The translations under genes and the position numbers were made by a program. From a virus, in IMG/VR virus record IMGVR_UViG_3300028363_000003, positions 1 to 46,719 of that record: 46,719 nucleotides of DNA. One strand, 5' to 3'. The notes beneath the pieces were generated by a model. The model made no database searches. It saw nothing but the letters and a program-made list of their open reading frames with translations, and was not told the origin of the DNA. Of this stretch, positions 1 through 8,986 are shown piece by piece (the first letter of the stretch is position 1; each line of letters opens with the position of its first letter).

Positions 1-149
1 TTCAGAGGTGTGTCACTTCCCGCTAAGGAGGATCAAGGCTCTTACTTTATCAGGTAGTTCTTCTACTCACGTTTAAGCTTATAGTGTTATGAATGTCGGG
101 TATCAAGGTGAAGGTGTCAGTTACCTGGGCCTCATTCTCGATACCCTTA

Positions 150-177
150 GTTATACTCTAACTCGTTTAAATGTCAA
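150..177 (-). promoter_or_regulatory. sigma70-type leftward promoter (probable capsid promoter)
   Basis: On the minus strand TTGACA (172-177) is followed by a 16-nt spacer and TATAAC (150-155), then TAAGG. It lies just after the scaffold stop codon and points out of the left edge, where the major capsid gene would normally be. Positions 1-149 hold no gene and would be the leader. An inverted repeat, GGGTATC (98-104) and GATACCC (140-146), could fold at the start of that leader. The -10 resembles those of the promoters at 11793-11820 and 22892-22920. Confidence 0.6.
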
Positions 178-180
178 CAG

Positions 181-1074
181 TTACTTTGACATATCGTACT
201 TAAAGTTTCCTGTAGCCATCGCTTCCATGATTGCTTGTTCATTCTTAGCGTACCACTTGTCTGACTCACGGTAAACTTGAGACTCAGAGAACTTCTTACC
301 GGTTCCTTCAGCATCAATCTTAGGTGTCGTTCCTTTAGACTGTACATCTAAGGCAGCATCCTTGGCGTTCTGCTTCTTAGCAGCGGGCGTAAGGTTGTTA
401 TCCATCTTGTATAAGTCGATCACACGGATGACAGCCTTGGAGTCGTCTTGGTTGTCATACAGTGCGTTCTTAATCCAGTCTGATTGCTCATCAACCCAGT
501 CATGGAAAGAGTCAGCTTCCTTCAGGGTATCGAAGTCAGAGTGAGCCTTACGTATTTCAATCTCTGCCTTACTACGTTTAGTCTCGTAGTTGAGGTCATC
601 AAGTTCTTTAAACCGAGAGTCAGTCTGCTCAAACATTTCCTTAGCTTTACGCTGGGCAATAGTCTCAACGATACCAGCAATGTCAGGATACTTTGAGGCC
701 CAAGCTTCAATGTCTTCGTCTGACTTAGGAGGAGCAATACCTTTAGCACCACCTTCCTTTAGAGCATTGAGTTCAGCTTTGTGTTTAGCTTCTTGTTCCT
801 GTTGGTAACGACGTAGATCACCATAACGCTTCTTGAAGGTAGATTCCTCTTTAGAGAGTTTAGTCTCCTCTTTGGTGTCCTCTACTTTTACCTCGGGGGT
901 TTCTGCCCCTTCCTCAATAACTTCTTCCTCAGTACTGTCTTCTTTACCTTCGGACTTCATGAGTTCTTCAAGTTCTTTCTCGTCAGCTTCCATACGTTTA
1001 CGATTGCTTCGGTTGTCATACCGAGGGTTAATCATTACGGACTTAGCTTGCTCGCGTACCATTTCGTTAGCCAT
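181..1074 (-). CDS. Putative capsid scaffolding protein
   Basis: 297 residues, highly charged and acidic, with long predicted helices: a Glu-rich stretch at about residues 28-80, then a Lys/Glu coiled-coil segment. There are no cysteines and no signal peptide. Its place after the portal and connector-region genes, immediately before a promoter that must serve the next (capsid) gene, fits the usual portal-scaffold-capsid order of podoviruses. A scaffold supports procapsid assembly and is then removed. The start is supported by GGAGAAC a few bases upstream of ATG. Assigned from composition and position rather than from a diagnostic motif; a protease-scaffold is less likely because no catalytic motif is visible. 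Confidence 0.65.
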   Translation of the reverse strand: MANEMVREQAKSVMINPRYDNRSNRKRMEADEKELEELMKSEGKEDSTEEEVIEEGAETPEVKVEDTKEETKLSKEESTFKKRYGDLRRYQQEQEAKHKAELNALKEGGAKGIAPPKSDEDIEAWASKYPDIAGIVETIAQRKAKEMFEQTDSRFKELDDLNYETKRSKAEIEIRKAHSDFDTLKEADSFHDWVDEQSDWIKNALYDNQDDSKAVIRVIDLYKMDNNLTPAAKKQNAKDAALDVQSKGTTPKIDAEGTGKKFSESQVYRESDKWYAKNEQAIMEAMATGNFKYDMSK

Positions 1075-1129
1075 TTGTAGTTCTCCAGTTGGGGCCGCTT
1101 ATAGCGGGTTGCCATTAAGTTGTTGTAGT

Positions 1130-3664
1130 TTACTTCTTGTTTGTTCGTTTACTTACAAGACCACCTTTGTTACGTCCTTGTGGCCGTGCCCGTGGTCTTG
1201 CTGATGTGGTCGGGGCGTTAGCTGTAACTCCTGCTGCATCTGCTGCCCTATTGTTTCTGGCTATACGGTCGTTTCGCTGACCAGCGTCCTCACTGCTGCT
1301 CCCCATATCAAATTGAACTGTGTCCCCTTGAGAAGGTCTTCCACTGTCACCACCAGCCTTAACGTCGTAAACAGGATTAGACCTAGAAAAGGTTCCTACT
1401 CCTTGGCTGTTGGTGTAAGGAGCTGTCCTTTGACCCGTAGTTCGCCTTGCGTTTACGTTGAGTGACTCCATATAATTCTCGAAGATACCCTCGCCGTCAG
1501 ATATGTCTTTTGAAAGCCTACCCGCAAGACCGAAGTTTCCTCGTGCTTCGTCAGCCATAGCCATCAAACGATCAGAAGACTCTTGGTCACCAATCTGTGA
1601 GTAGTACCGAGCAGCAGCACTCACTTCAGCAATGTCACGCATCCCTACAGCTGCCCTAGCAGCCCCACCTAGGAGACCACCTACTGCCGTTATACCTCGG
1701 TTAGCAAATCTGTCCTTTAGTTTGTCTTCAGCCCATGTCGAAACAGACTCAGTGTCTGTAAAGTCTAGGGTACCAAGGGGATTACCAAAGGCACCCGGCC
1801 CTTCTCCTGAACCAGCACTGATTCCTCTAGTACCCCTAGCATCTCCAGGAGTATTTCTTTCACGACTGCTACCGGTGTTACTAACTGCATTTTGAACTAC
1901 TAAAGGTGTCTCAGAGAAACCAGCTGGGATAGCCTGAGCAGGCTCACCGTTTATAAAGAGAATCATCTGACTAGTTCCACCGGGACCAAAGTATTCCTTG
2001 TAGGTGTAAGCAGAAGAACGCATAAGCTGATCCGCTAGACCAGGAGTATTCCAAGAGGCAGGGTTAAACGTCGGTTGGTTTACAAGACCACCCTCAGCCA
2101 TCATAGGGAGTTCCTCTGTTACGAGGGGTCCTTGTGTCTCCATGGTGTCATCTACAGGTTCACCCCCTACACGCCCATCTTGCTCCATGTCCAGCATACC
2201 CTGCTTAGCCTTAGTACGAAGCTTCTCAAAGAAGTTCACCCCAAAGAACTTTAGGACATCAGCAGGAATAACATACTCACCTTCAGACAACATCGCAGGG
2301 ATATCATCTCTTACATTCTCAGGTGTAGAGCCAGGGGGTACTTCGTTTCCACTAACAGGGTCACGTTCTACAGGACCACCTGCAGCCATAGTCTTAGGGT
2401 TTTTACTATAGTCCACTTTAATTCCTTTAGGTGTTGTGTTGACCTCTGCTAGCTTCTCAGTACCGGAGATGTCTACACTGTTATCCTCTGCAAACTGTCT
2501 CTCAAACTCGAGCGTACTCATCTTGTGCTTACCCACAAACTCTACCTCAGTCATCTTACCAGCAGAAGCTAAGAAGTAATCACTCATAGCATTCTTAGAG
2601 ACTAGACCTCCTTCTGCGTAGCCTTCAGGGCTAGACACAAGACCTCCGTTAGAAAAAGATATGTCTGGTGAAGCAGAGCTGTAAGTCCCAGCAGGACCTT
2701 GCATAGTAGACTTAATTGTGTCAGGATTAAAAATAACCACTTCGTTAATACCTTTTGATGGGGAGAAGGATTGTATCCCTTGAAAACCCTCTTCTTCAAG
2801 AATCGGTCTTAGGACGTTTTGTCCCCACCCCGTGTTTTTCCCTTGGCTATCTTTGAACAGGTCACTTACACTTACGTTTCGACCTTCTTCTAAACTTTCT
2901 AGTACCTCTGTTAAGTGAGGAGTCATGCTCTCTGTAGGAACCTCACTAAGGGATGACATAACTTTGCTTCGCACAACGTCGTCTAACAGTGCCTCATCTG
3001 TGAAAACCTCAGCTACATTTGTGTATACAGGAAACACTTGGCCGCCCATCTTCGCATCCGAAGGGTCAGTAAACCCTCTGTTTAAACTCATAGCATAATC
3101 AGAGGCATCTTTAGAGGAGTCTGTAAGGTACACCCCAGCTCCATAGTCTCCTGTGCTAGAAGGAGAAAGGTTAACTCCTTCAAAGTTTCTGGTGTCTCCT
3201 CTTAGAGTACCAGACATACCATGGTACAAAGGTGTCTGTTCATCTCCTATTTTAAAAAAAGAACCCTCCCCCCACGCTTCTAGTCCACTCGTTTCTGGGC
3301 GAATACGGATGTTACCTCCGAGAGAACCTAGGGCATTAGGGTCTACCTCTACACGTTTAAATCTCTCTACTGCTTCCCGTGCTCCTTTACTAATAAGTTT
3401 AGAAGCTGCATCACCCACTCCAGGAATAAGACCCACGACAGTAGCTCCGCCTAAAGCCCCAACAAGCCACCAGTTTGGGTCTTCTTTTTGTGTCTCTTCG
3501 TAGACCTCTTTTGCAGCCATAGCGTCACCGAGGATAGGTGTCATCTCAGCAATAAATTTAGCAGCCCCCTTTAGGGTGGGGCCACTGGTGTTTGGTCCCT
3601 GCTCTACCCGTCCTCTGTTTCTGTTTTGGATTCTAGGGCTAACCAAGTTTTTATCTTCATCCAT
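1130..3664 (-). CDS. Large virion-associated protein with ADP-ribosyltransferase-like domain
   Basis: 844 residues. Residues about 62-105 hold a hydrophobic segment with the motif VGLIPGVGDA, a pattern often seen ahead of toxin domains in polymorphic toxins. Residues about 145-320 look like the ADP-ribosyltransferase domain of phage polyvalent proteins: YHG (His148), GAGVYLTD (Tyr179) and NEVVIFNPDTIKS (Glu308), which could form an H-Y-E triad. Farther on is a segment DDIPAMLSEGEYVIPADVL, typical of phage structural proteins, and repeated GGLV motifs. The C-terminus is basic. It lies between the small post-portal gene and the scaffold and overlaps the former by 8 nt, so it is probably packaged in the virion. 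Possible role (inference): modification of host proteins after injection, or a structural protein with a vestigial enzyme domain. Confidence 0.6.
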   Translation of the reverse strand: MDEDKNLVSPRIQNRNRGRVEQGPNTSGPTLKGAAKFIAEMTPILGDAMAAKEVYEETQKEDPNWWLVGALGGATVVGLIPGVGDAASKLISKGAREAVERFKRVEVDPNALGSLGGNIRIRPETSGLEAWGEGSFFKIGDEQTPLYHGMSGTLRGDTRNFEGVNLSPSSTGDYGAGVYLTDSSKDASDYAMSLNRGFTDPSDAKMGGQVFPVYTNVAEVFTDEALLDDVVRSKVMSSLSEVPTESMTPHLTEVLESLEEGRNVSVSDLFKDSQGKNTGWGQNVLRPILEEEGFQGIQSFSPSKGINEVVIFNPDTIKSTMQGPAGTYSSASPDISFSNGGLVSSPEGYAEGGLVSKNAMSDYFLASAGKMTEVEFVGKHKMSTLEFERQFAEDNSVDISGTEKLAEVNTTPKGIKVDYSKNPKTMAAGGPVERDPVSGNEVPPGSTPENVRDDIPAMLSEGEYVIPADVLKFFGVNFFEKLRTKAKQGMLDMEQDGRVGGEPVDDTMETQGPLVTEELPMMAEGGLVNQPTFNPASWNTPGLADQLMRSSAYTYKEYFGPGGTSQMILFINGEPAQAIPAGFSETPLVVQNAVSNTGSSRERNTPGDARGTRGISAGSGEGPGAFGNPLGTLDFTDTESVSTWAEDKLKDRFANRGITAVGGLLGGAARAAVGMRDIAEVSAAARYYSQIGDQESSDRLMAMADEARGNFGLAGRLSKDISDGEGIFENYMESLNVNARRTTGQRTAPYTNSQGVGTFSRSNPVYDVKAGGDSGRPSQGDTVQFDMGSSSEDAGQRNDRIARNNRAADAAGVTANAPTTSARPRARPQGRNKGGLVSKRTNKK

Positions 3665-3845
3665 TGACTTGCTCCCTTAGTTGCTTCAACCTACGTAAGG
3701 CATCTATCGCCCCTTGTGCCCTGTAGACATCCTCAATAAGAGTAGACTTTTCCAACTTACTTTGAGTCTGTCTAATACGGGAATCAAGCTCTCTTAGAAA
3801 ATCATCATACAGTAACTTGTCGTTAACAAAAGGTTTTAGGTTCAT
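3657..3845 (-). CDS. Small coiled-coil protein next to portal
   Basis: 62 residues, mostly one predicted amphipathic helix with alternating Leu/Ile and charged residues. The gene overlaps the portal stop (4 nt) and the following large virion gene (8 nt), so it is translationally coupled within the head operon. Short helical proteins of this size often follow portal genes in marine podoviruses. Its function is unknown; a minor connector or assembly role is only a guess from position. Confidence 0.6.
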   Translation of the reverse strand: MNLKPFVNDKLLYDDFLRELDSRIRQTQSKLEKSTLIEDVYRAQGAIDALRRLKQLREQVNG

Positions 3846-5932
3846 TGTTCAGCACCCTCCCCTGTGTTGCCTGAGAACCCAGGGGTACCTGGGGCTGGCA
3901 CAGCGCCTGTACCAACGTTACCCCCACCAGCTCCGGTAGGGTCCATAGGGGCAGACCCCTCAGGGCCACCAGGACCCCCTTGTGGAGCCTGTGGTGCTGC
4001 TTGTGGGTTGGCTGCTTGGAACGTCTTAAGCATCTCAGCCTGTACAGCCGCACGTTGCATAGAGTTTGTTACTTTATCAGGATCAAGATCGAGAGACTTA
4101 GCAATCTCACGGATGATGTAATCCAACTTAGCAAAAGGTGCAAGCACAGGGTTCTGTACAAGACCAAGCAACTGCATCAAACGCTGGCTACGTACTTCGT
4201 TAGCCATGAGTGAAGAAGTACCAGCAGCTTTAACCTCAAGATCACCCTGAATCTCTGGGTCAAAGTCAAACTGCATGTTGAAGGAGAAGAGAGCTTTACC
4301 GAGAGGACCAAGCAGGTAGTCGTCGAAGTTCTGGACCACGGTACGGATACCGCCGTTAGCAGCAGACATCAACATAGAGATACCTGAGGCTGTACGACCA
4401 ACACCAGAAATACCCGTCTGCCCGTGAGCAAACGAAGGGAAGCCAGTAGACTCATCAGAGAGCTGACGGGCTTTATCGAACATTTGCATGTTCTCGTTAG
4501 ATACGTTAGGGAACTTGGTCCCAAAGATAGCCTGCCCTGGGGCACCAGCCTGACGCCTAAACACTTTACCAGGGTACACCTTTAGGTCTTGACCTGGTGT
4601 CAAAGCAGACTCGTCTATCTCAATAAGCAGGTTGCCTGAGAGAGCAGCATTGTCCACAGCCATACGCATGAAGCCGTTCATCAATGTCTGAGTGTCGTCC
4701 ATGTTTTCTGCAAGACCTACACCCCAAAGGCTGTAAGGGTTCATCTCGTAAGGGACAGCGTAGTAGGGGATGATCGCAGGAGTAAACGGGTTAACGACAA
4801 GACGAAGGACACGTCCATGACATACCCAGATGTTTACGTTAACTTCGTCTACATCGTCAAGGTTGTCAGGGATATCTACATCGTGGTCTTCTAGGATTTC
4901 ACGATCAATGTTACCCCAGAACTCTAAGACTTCGTAACGTTCAGTACGGGAGTCTTGAGCGTCGTCGTCCATGACCTGCTCCCAGTCTTCCTTGATATAG
5001 TTGGGACCCCACTCTAGTGCAAGAGCAATCTCTTCTTTACGAAAGTAAGGACGTTTGTTCAGACCACGTAGCTTAGGGCCTGACATCTTATGACGTTCAA
5101 CGAACCATTCAGCTTCATCCATGTTTGCGGCGTCTGGGTCAGGGTAGCCGTTCCAGATGGATACGTGGGAGACCTTAGGGACAGTCTTGATCAGAGGCTT
5201 GTAGTTGCCCTCCTCATCCCACTTAGGATACTCTTTGTTCTCTGTAAACGGACCCTTCATCAAACCTGTACCAAAGAGGGCACACTCGAAAGCAGCAGCC
5301 CGCAGGTGCTTCTTAGCACGAGACTCCTCTAGTTGGTCGTGAATTTTCTTCTCCATCTTCTTAGCTGCAATCTCTGCAGGATGAAATGTAACCTGAGTAG
5401 GAGATGTACCTGGGCCAGCTTTGAGTTTGTCCTTAATAGGATCAAGCTCGTCACTCATACTACCTAGGCGACGTAGGAAGTCATCGGTGGTCTCACCAGG
5501 ATTTACCTTAGGGTACTCAAACTCTTTCTCAGCTGTGGCCACCTCATCGTTAGTCTCAAGGTGGACTGTGTCCTCTACTCCATCAGGAAGAGTAGTAGGG
5601 TCAATGGTCAAAGGGAACCTAGCGGAGCCAAGCAAGACATCAGTAATCTGACCATAGGCTGCTGTCACCTTGGTCTTAGTTACTTTAACGAATACCTTAG
5701 ACTTCTCTGTTTCTAAGAACTGTACTTCAGGGCCGTAGAGGCCACGATAGTTCCTGTAAGCCCTGAGCCAACGGTGCTCCTCGGTTTCACGAGCAGTAGA
5801 AGCTTTGCTAAACCGTTCTTGTACGTAGAGAGCAATAGTGCCTGAAGGGTTATCTGTCTCGTCTTCTTCTTCACGGTCATCCAGGGCAGTCATGTCTTCC
5901 TGATCCATGTTGTTCTCGAAGTCGTCTTCCAT
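3842..5932 (-). CDS. Portal protein (head-tail connector)
   Basis: 696 residues. The N-terminal third has the typical portal pattern: ERFSKASTARETEEHRWLRAY, VFVKVTKTKVTAAYGQI, and LLGSARFPLTIDPT. It belongs to the large portal type of podoviruses related to SIO1. The central part carries acidic and aromatic segments typical of the wing and stem. The last ~60 residues are rich in Gly, Pro and Ala and probably disordered. The portal forms a dodecameric ring at one capsid vertex and is the channel for DNA packaging and ejection. It follows the terminase gene, with an HNH gene inserted between. Length is normal for the type and no truncation is seen. Confidence 0.88.
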   Translation of the reverse strand: MEDDFENNMDQEDMTALDDREEEDETDNPSGTIALYVQERFSKASTARETEEHRWLRAYRNYRGLYGPEVQFLETEKSKVFVKVTKTKVTAAYGQITDVLLGSARFPLTIDPTTLPDGVEDTVHLETNDEVATAEKEFEYPKVNPGETTDDFLRRLGSMSDELDPIKDKLKAGPGTSPTQVTFHPAEIAAKKMEKKIHDQLEESRAKKHLRAAAFECALFGTGLMKGPFTENKEYPKWDEEGNYKPLIKTVPKVSHVSIWNGYPDPDAANMDEAEWFVERHKMSGPKLRGLNKRPYFRKEEIALALEWGPNYIKEDWEQVMDDDAQDSRTERYEVLEFWGNIDREILEDHDVDIPDNLDDVDEVNVNIWVCHGRVLRLVVNPFTPAIIPYYAVPYEMNPYSLWGVGLAENMDDTQTLMNGFMRMAVDNAALSGNLLIEIDESALTPGQDLKVYPGKVFRRQAGAPGQAIFGTKFPNVSNENMQMFDKARQLSDESTGFPSFAHGQTGISGVGRTASGISMLMSAANGGIRTVVQNFDDYLLGPLGKALFSFNMQFDFDPEIQGDLEVKAAGTSSLMANEVRSQRLMQLLGLVQNPVLAPFAKLDYIIREIAKSLDLDPDKVTNSMQRAAVQAEMLKTFQAANPQAAPQAPQGGPGGPEGSAPMDPTGAGGGNVGTGAVPAPGTPGFSGNTGEGAEQ

Positions 5933-5941
5933 GTGTATTCC

Positions 5942-6475
5942 TTAATAACCTGAGTCGTAAGAGTTGTTCTTCGACAAGTTGTCTGTGGCTTTAATGATGT
6001 GTAGGTTATCTGCTACGTGCAGGCCTGAGACGTTAGTACCCTGAAGTGGAATCCTGTGGTCAACGTGGTATGCCTCACCCTTGAGCCTACTTATAGCTGA
6101 GCAAAGCTTGTAAATTAACTTTATCTTCGTATGGTCAGCCCAGGTGGGTGTTCGTTGGAGTACCGCTGCTCTTCGCTTAGCTACTCTTGCAGCTCCACTA
6201 CCACCCCTGTCCCGTAACCTTGCTGTCTCGTTAACTCGCTCTCTGTTGTCTTTCTTCCACGTGCTGTTTTGTGCTCGTTCCATGTACTTTTCTTTATTAT
6301 CTTGGTAGTGCTTTACACCTGCTTTGGACTTACGTTCTTTGTTACCTCTGTTCCACTCTGTTGATCTAGTCCTTGAACAAGGTTTGCAAGTATAAGCTTT
6401 ACCAAGGGGAAAACTCTTTACATTGTAAAAGCAATCAAGACTCTTTTCCTCTTTACATCGATTGCATATCCTCAT
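5942..6475 (-). CDS. HNH homing endonuclease
   Basis: 177 residues. N-terminal zinc knuckle CNRCKEEKSLDCFY with a second CKPC pair, a basic middle, and a C-terminal HNH core YHVDHRIPLQG followed by NLHIIKATDNLSKNN. This is a free-standing homing-type nuclease. It sits between terminase and portal with only 1 nt between the terminase stop and its start and 9 nt before the portal start, so it is inserted without breaking either gene. Its last residues (DSGY) loosely resemble the terminase C-terminus (SVMGY). It most likely promotes its own spread between related phages and is not needed for growth. Confidence 0.85.
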   Translation of the reverse strand: MRICNRCKEEKSLDCFYNVKSFPLGKAYTCKPCSRTRSTEWNRGNKERKSKAGVKHYQDNKEKYMERAQNSTWKKDNRERVNETARLRDRGGSGAARVAKRRAAVLQRTPTWADHTKIKLIYKLCSAISRLKGEAYHVDHRIPLQGTNVSGLHVADNLHIIKATDNLSKNNSYDSGY

Positions 6476-6476
6476 G

Positions 6477-8072
6477 TCAGTATCCCATAACGCTGTCTGA
6501 TGGTGTGTATGGCTCTTGAATAGGTGAGTCTAAGTAGCCGCTCTGAGGTCTCGTCATAACACCGTAGCGGAAGGCGTCGTAGAGGTGGTCTTCTGAGTTA
6601 GTATCTACGTCCTCTGAGTTTCGTTTGTCGAGAGGTATGAGAGGGAGCTGCTCGATAGTTTTCTTACAGCTGCTAAAGAAGACTACTCTTGGTTCCTCTG
6701 TGTCTGGGTCTACTTGAAGTCTGCGGTGTATCTCGTTCTTACCGGAAACCCTAGAGCCTGCACTCCTGTCTGCTGGTCTCCAACGGCAACCCTTAACAAT
6801 CATTCTCTCAGCGATACTAGGACCAGTGTCTCCTCGTTTGTGCCAAAGGGATGAGTCGAGAACACCGTAGCGTATCTTCTCTCCTCTCTCTAGCTCAAGG
6901 ACCATGTCGGCTAAGTCCTCAGCAAGGACCTTACTAGCGTACAGTTCACGGTAGACTATAAGCTTTTCATCGAGTGGGTCTACAGCAAACCAAAGAATCC
7001 CTGTGTAAGATGAATACCCGTAATCTGCAGCGCGGAACTTAGTCCAGTTGTCTGGTATAGAGTAAGGCTCCACAACGTGTATCTTGCGGTTGAACTCAGG
7101 GAAAGCAGCACCTTCAGCAATGTCCCAGTCTCCTTCTAAAAGTTGTCGCCGTAGATGCTCCGGCATAGACAGTAGGTTAGCTTCGTACATACCATCGTCT
7201 GCGAGGTATGGGTTGTCAAACAAGGTGGCAGGAATAAACCTGCGCTTTAGCATTGGTGTTCCTACTAGGTCGTTTGCAACAGCGTAAGTAGACGTGCTAG
7301 GCCATACTAGTGTGTCACCAGTTTCATGGTCAGCAGCCCAGAATGCTTCGTTATACGGTGCTGGGTCGATAAACATCTTCTTAACCCAAGCGTGACCTGA
7401 GCCACCAGGGTTAGAAGTAGCTCGTTGTATTAACGGCAGGTTAGAACCTTTAGCTGTACGGAGACGAGTACGCATATAGTTCCAAGCGTAGGGTGTAGGC
7501 CACTGTGTTAGCTCGTCAAAGCCAATCCAGTTGAAGGCCTGCCCTTGGTAACGCTGTACGTCGTCGTCTTTGTCTAGATAGGACATCCATAGTGTTGCAC
7601 CACTAGGCATGATCCAGGTTTTTTCCCTCTCAAGGAACTTTGCACCAGGAACAGCCTTAGGGTAGAGGTCTTTGGAGACGGAGATCAGTTCTCTTAGCTC
7701 TTCTGTAGAGCGACGAACCAGAAGCATGTTAGCTTTAGGGTTATTGAAGTAACGAACAGGGTCAGCCACCATCGCGTAGCTCTTACCACCTCCAGCTGCC
7801 CCACCGTAGAGCACTTCTTGTTCTGATGACGCTAGGAAGTCCTCTTGTGGTCCAGGGTTAGCCTCAAATATTACTGAGGTAGCCTTCTTAACGTCTACAT
7901 CAGGGGCTTTAACTCTAGCAGGGACCTTAATCGGTTGAGCAGGTACTGTTGCCTGCGGTTTCTCTTCGACCGAGGCTTCTTTCTTCGATGTGTTGGGCTT
8001 TTTCACACGCTTCTTTGTAGCATCGGGCGAGGTAGCGGTAGTTTGCAGATTCTTTCGTACGTTGTTGCTCAC
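6477..8072 (-). CDS. terL: Terminase large subunit
   Basis: 531 residues. ATPase domain with Walker A GGAAGGGKS at about residues 90-98 and Walker B FNWIGFDEL (Asp187, Glu188). The C-terminal RNase H-like nuclease domain begins near FRAADYGYSSYTG and ends with an SEDHLYDAFRYGV motif. The protein drives DNA into the procapsid and cuts concatemers. The GTG start at 8072 follows AAGGG. The first ~65 residues are low-complexity, Lys/Pro/Ala-rich. This gene overlaps the preceding helix-turn-helix gene by 146 nt in another frame; in relatives I recall both parts as one polypeptide, so a frameshift fusion is possible. Confidence 0.92.
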   Translation of the reverse strand: MSNNVRKNLQTTATSPDATKKRVKKPNTSKKEASVEEKPQATVPAQPIKVPARVKAPDVDVKKATSVIFEANPGPQEDFLASSEQEVLYGGAAGGGKSYAMVADPVRYFNNPKANMLLVRRSTEELRELISVSKDLYPKAVPGAKFLEREKTWIMPSGATLWMSYLDKDDDVQRYQGQAFNWIGFDELTQWPTPYAWNYMRTRLRTAKGSNLPLIQRATSNPGGSGHAWVKKMFIDPAPYNEAFWAADHETGDTLVWPSTSTYAVANDLVGTPMLKRRFIPATLFDNPYLADDGMYEANLLSMPEHLRRQLLEGDWDIAEGAAFPEFNRKIHVVEPYSIPDNWTKFRAADYGYSSYTGILWFAVDPLDEKLIVYRELYASKVLAEDLADMVLELERGEKIRYGVLDSSLWHKRGDTGPSIAERMIVKGCRWRPADRSAGSRVSGKNEIHRRLQVDPDTEEPRVVFFSSCKKTIEQLPLIPLDKRNSEDVDTNSEDHLYDAFRYGVMTRPQSGYLDSPIQEPYTPSDSVMGY

Positions 8073-8352
8073 TTTTTACCCTTGTCATAAGTCCTGAGTG
8101 AGAGATGTAGCGCCCACTGTTTGTGCTTAACCAGTTAGCTACGTCACGGTAGCTGTACTGTTTTAAGAAACCTTTAGCTTTCTCCATTAAAAGAAGTTCT
8201 TCTTCAATAGGCAAGAGGATATCTTTATCTTCTGGGTCTTGCTCGTATCCAAAGGGTACCACTCTCCCTATCCGTACCACGGGTAGAAACCTGTAGCCGT
8301 CTGGACCTAGAGAAGGCTTAGGTAACTTAAACTCTGTTGTTATTTTAGCCAT
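7927..8352 (-). CDS. Helix-turn-helix protein upstream of terminase (possible TerL N-terminal domain)
   Basis: 141 residues. The N-terminal part contains KPSLGPDGYRFLPVVRIGR and VPFGYEQDPEDKDILLPIEE, then a winged-helix-like segment SYRDVANWLSTNSGRYISH, and a basic helical tail. This sequence type is regularly found directly before, or fused to, terminase large subunits in marine phages and probably helps in DNA recognition. Its 3' end overlaps terL by 146 nt in a different frame (terL is +1 relative to it). Either it is a separate protein translated by coupling, or ribosomes shift frame in the overlap to make a fused terminase. The sequence alone does not decide. Confidence 0.7.
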   Translation of the reverse strand: MAKITTEFKLPKPSLGPDGYRFLPVVRIGRVVPFGYEQDPEDKDILLPIEEELLLMEKAKGFLKQYSYRDVANWLSTNSGRYISHSGLMTRVKSEQQRTKESANYRYLARCYKEACEKAQHIEERSLGRRETAGNSTCSTD

Positions 8353-8373
8353 CTACGCCTCCTTTGTCAAGCA

Positions 8374-8730
8374 TTAAATCTTAGGTGGCAGGATAAAGAT
8401 AGGAGACTCAGCCTTAATCTCTACTTTGTCAGCACCCTTGTGACCAGCACGGTCAAGGAAGTCTTTAGCAGCCGCCATCTTCTCTTTGTTACCAAGATCA
8501 GTAGGAGACTCCATCACAGACTTCATAGCCCAAGCAGCCTGAACCCCAGTGGAGACAAGAAACTTCTTAGTAAGTTCTGCAATTTCATTCTCTAGTGCGT
8601 TAACTACAGTGGAGGAGGATACCTTGTCAGCGTAACCTGCTAGTTGTTTAGCTTTAACAAAGCTACCCTCGGCTTCCTCAAAGAGGACATCAAGGAAAGT
8701 CTGTTGCATCTCTGTTAGTTCTCGTGCCAT
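8374..8730 (-). CDS. Putative terminase small subunit
   Basis: 118 residues from the ATG at 8730, chosen because AAGGAAATAGT lies directly upstream; a longer frame exists but would run through the upstream gene. The N-terminus reads ELTEMQQTFLDVLFEEAEG followed by AKQLAGYADKVSSSTVV, the pattern of small-subunit DNA-binding domains. The remainder is a helical region (NALENEIAELTKKFLVSTG) and a short C-terminal tail ending SPIFILPPKI. It probably recognises the packaging site and loads TerL. Gene order (TerS-like, HTH protein, TerL, portal) supports the call. Confidence 0.7.
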   Translation of the reverse strand: MARELTEMQQTFLDVLFEEAEGSFVKAKQLAGYADKVSSSTVVNALENEIAELTKKFLVSTGVQAAWAMKSVMESPTDLGNKEKMAAAKDFLDRAGHKGADKVEIKAESPIFILPPKI

Positions 8731-8731
8731 A

Positions 8732-8986
8732 CTATTTCCTTTTCTTAGCAGTCTTAGCTGCGATCTTCTTAGGCTGCGCAACGTGTTGCTTACCCGCCTT
8801 GGTGCCCTTACGCTTAGCTGCGGAGGTAGCTGCGTACTCTTTGTCTGTGAGAGCAGCTCTGGCTTTCTTAGGTAGGTACCGTTCTCCTGTGGCCTTCTTA
8901 CCCTGGGTAGAGTTCTTACCGCTCTTGGTGCCCCAGTCCTCCTTAGTCCACTTGGTGAGGTCCTTCTGGCTCCTTGCTTTTACCAT
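8732..8986 (-). CDS. Small basic protein, DUF5872-like
   Basis: 84 residues, strongly basic. Contains SQKDLTKWTKEDWGTKSGK and GERYLPKKARAALTDKEYAAT, which I recognise as the DUF5872 pattern of small phage and bacterial proteins. The C-terminus is a run of Lys/Ala/Arg like a nucleic-acid-binding tail. Start and stop are coupled to its neighbours: TAATG overlap upstream, and its stop lies in the ribosome binding site of the TerS-like gene. Role unknown; DNA binding or condensation is a guess from charge. Confidence 0.7.
   Translation of the reverse strand: MVKARSQKDLTKWTKEDWGTKSGKNSTQGKKATGERYLPKKARAALTDKEYAATSAAKRKGTKAGKQHVAQPKKIAAKTAKKRK

Noticed and set aside
8731-8781. Longer form of the TerS-like gene starting at 8781
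   Set aside because: The extension reads the end of the upstream gene in another frame, while ATG at 8730 has a good ribosome binding site.
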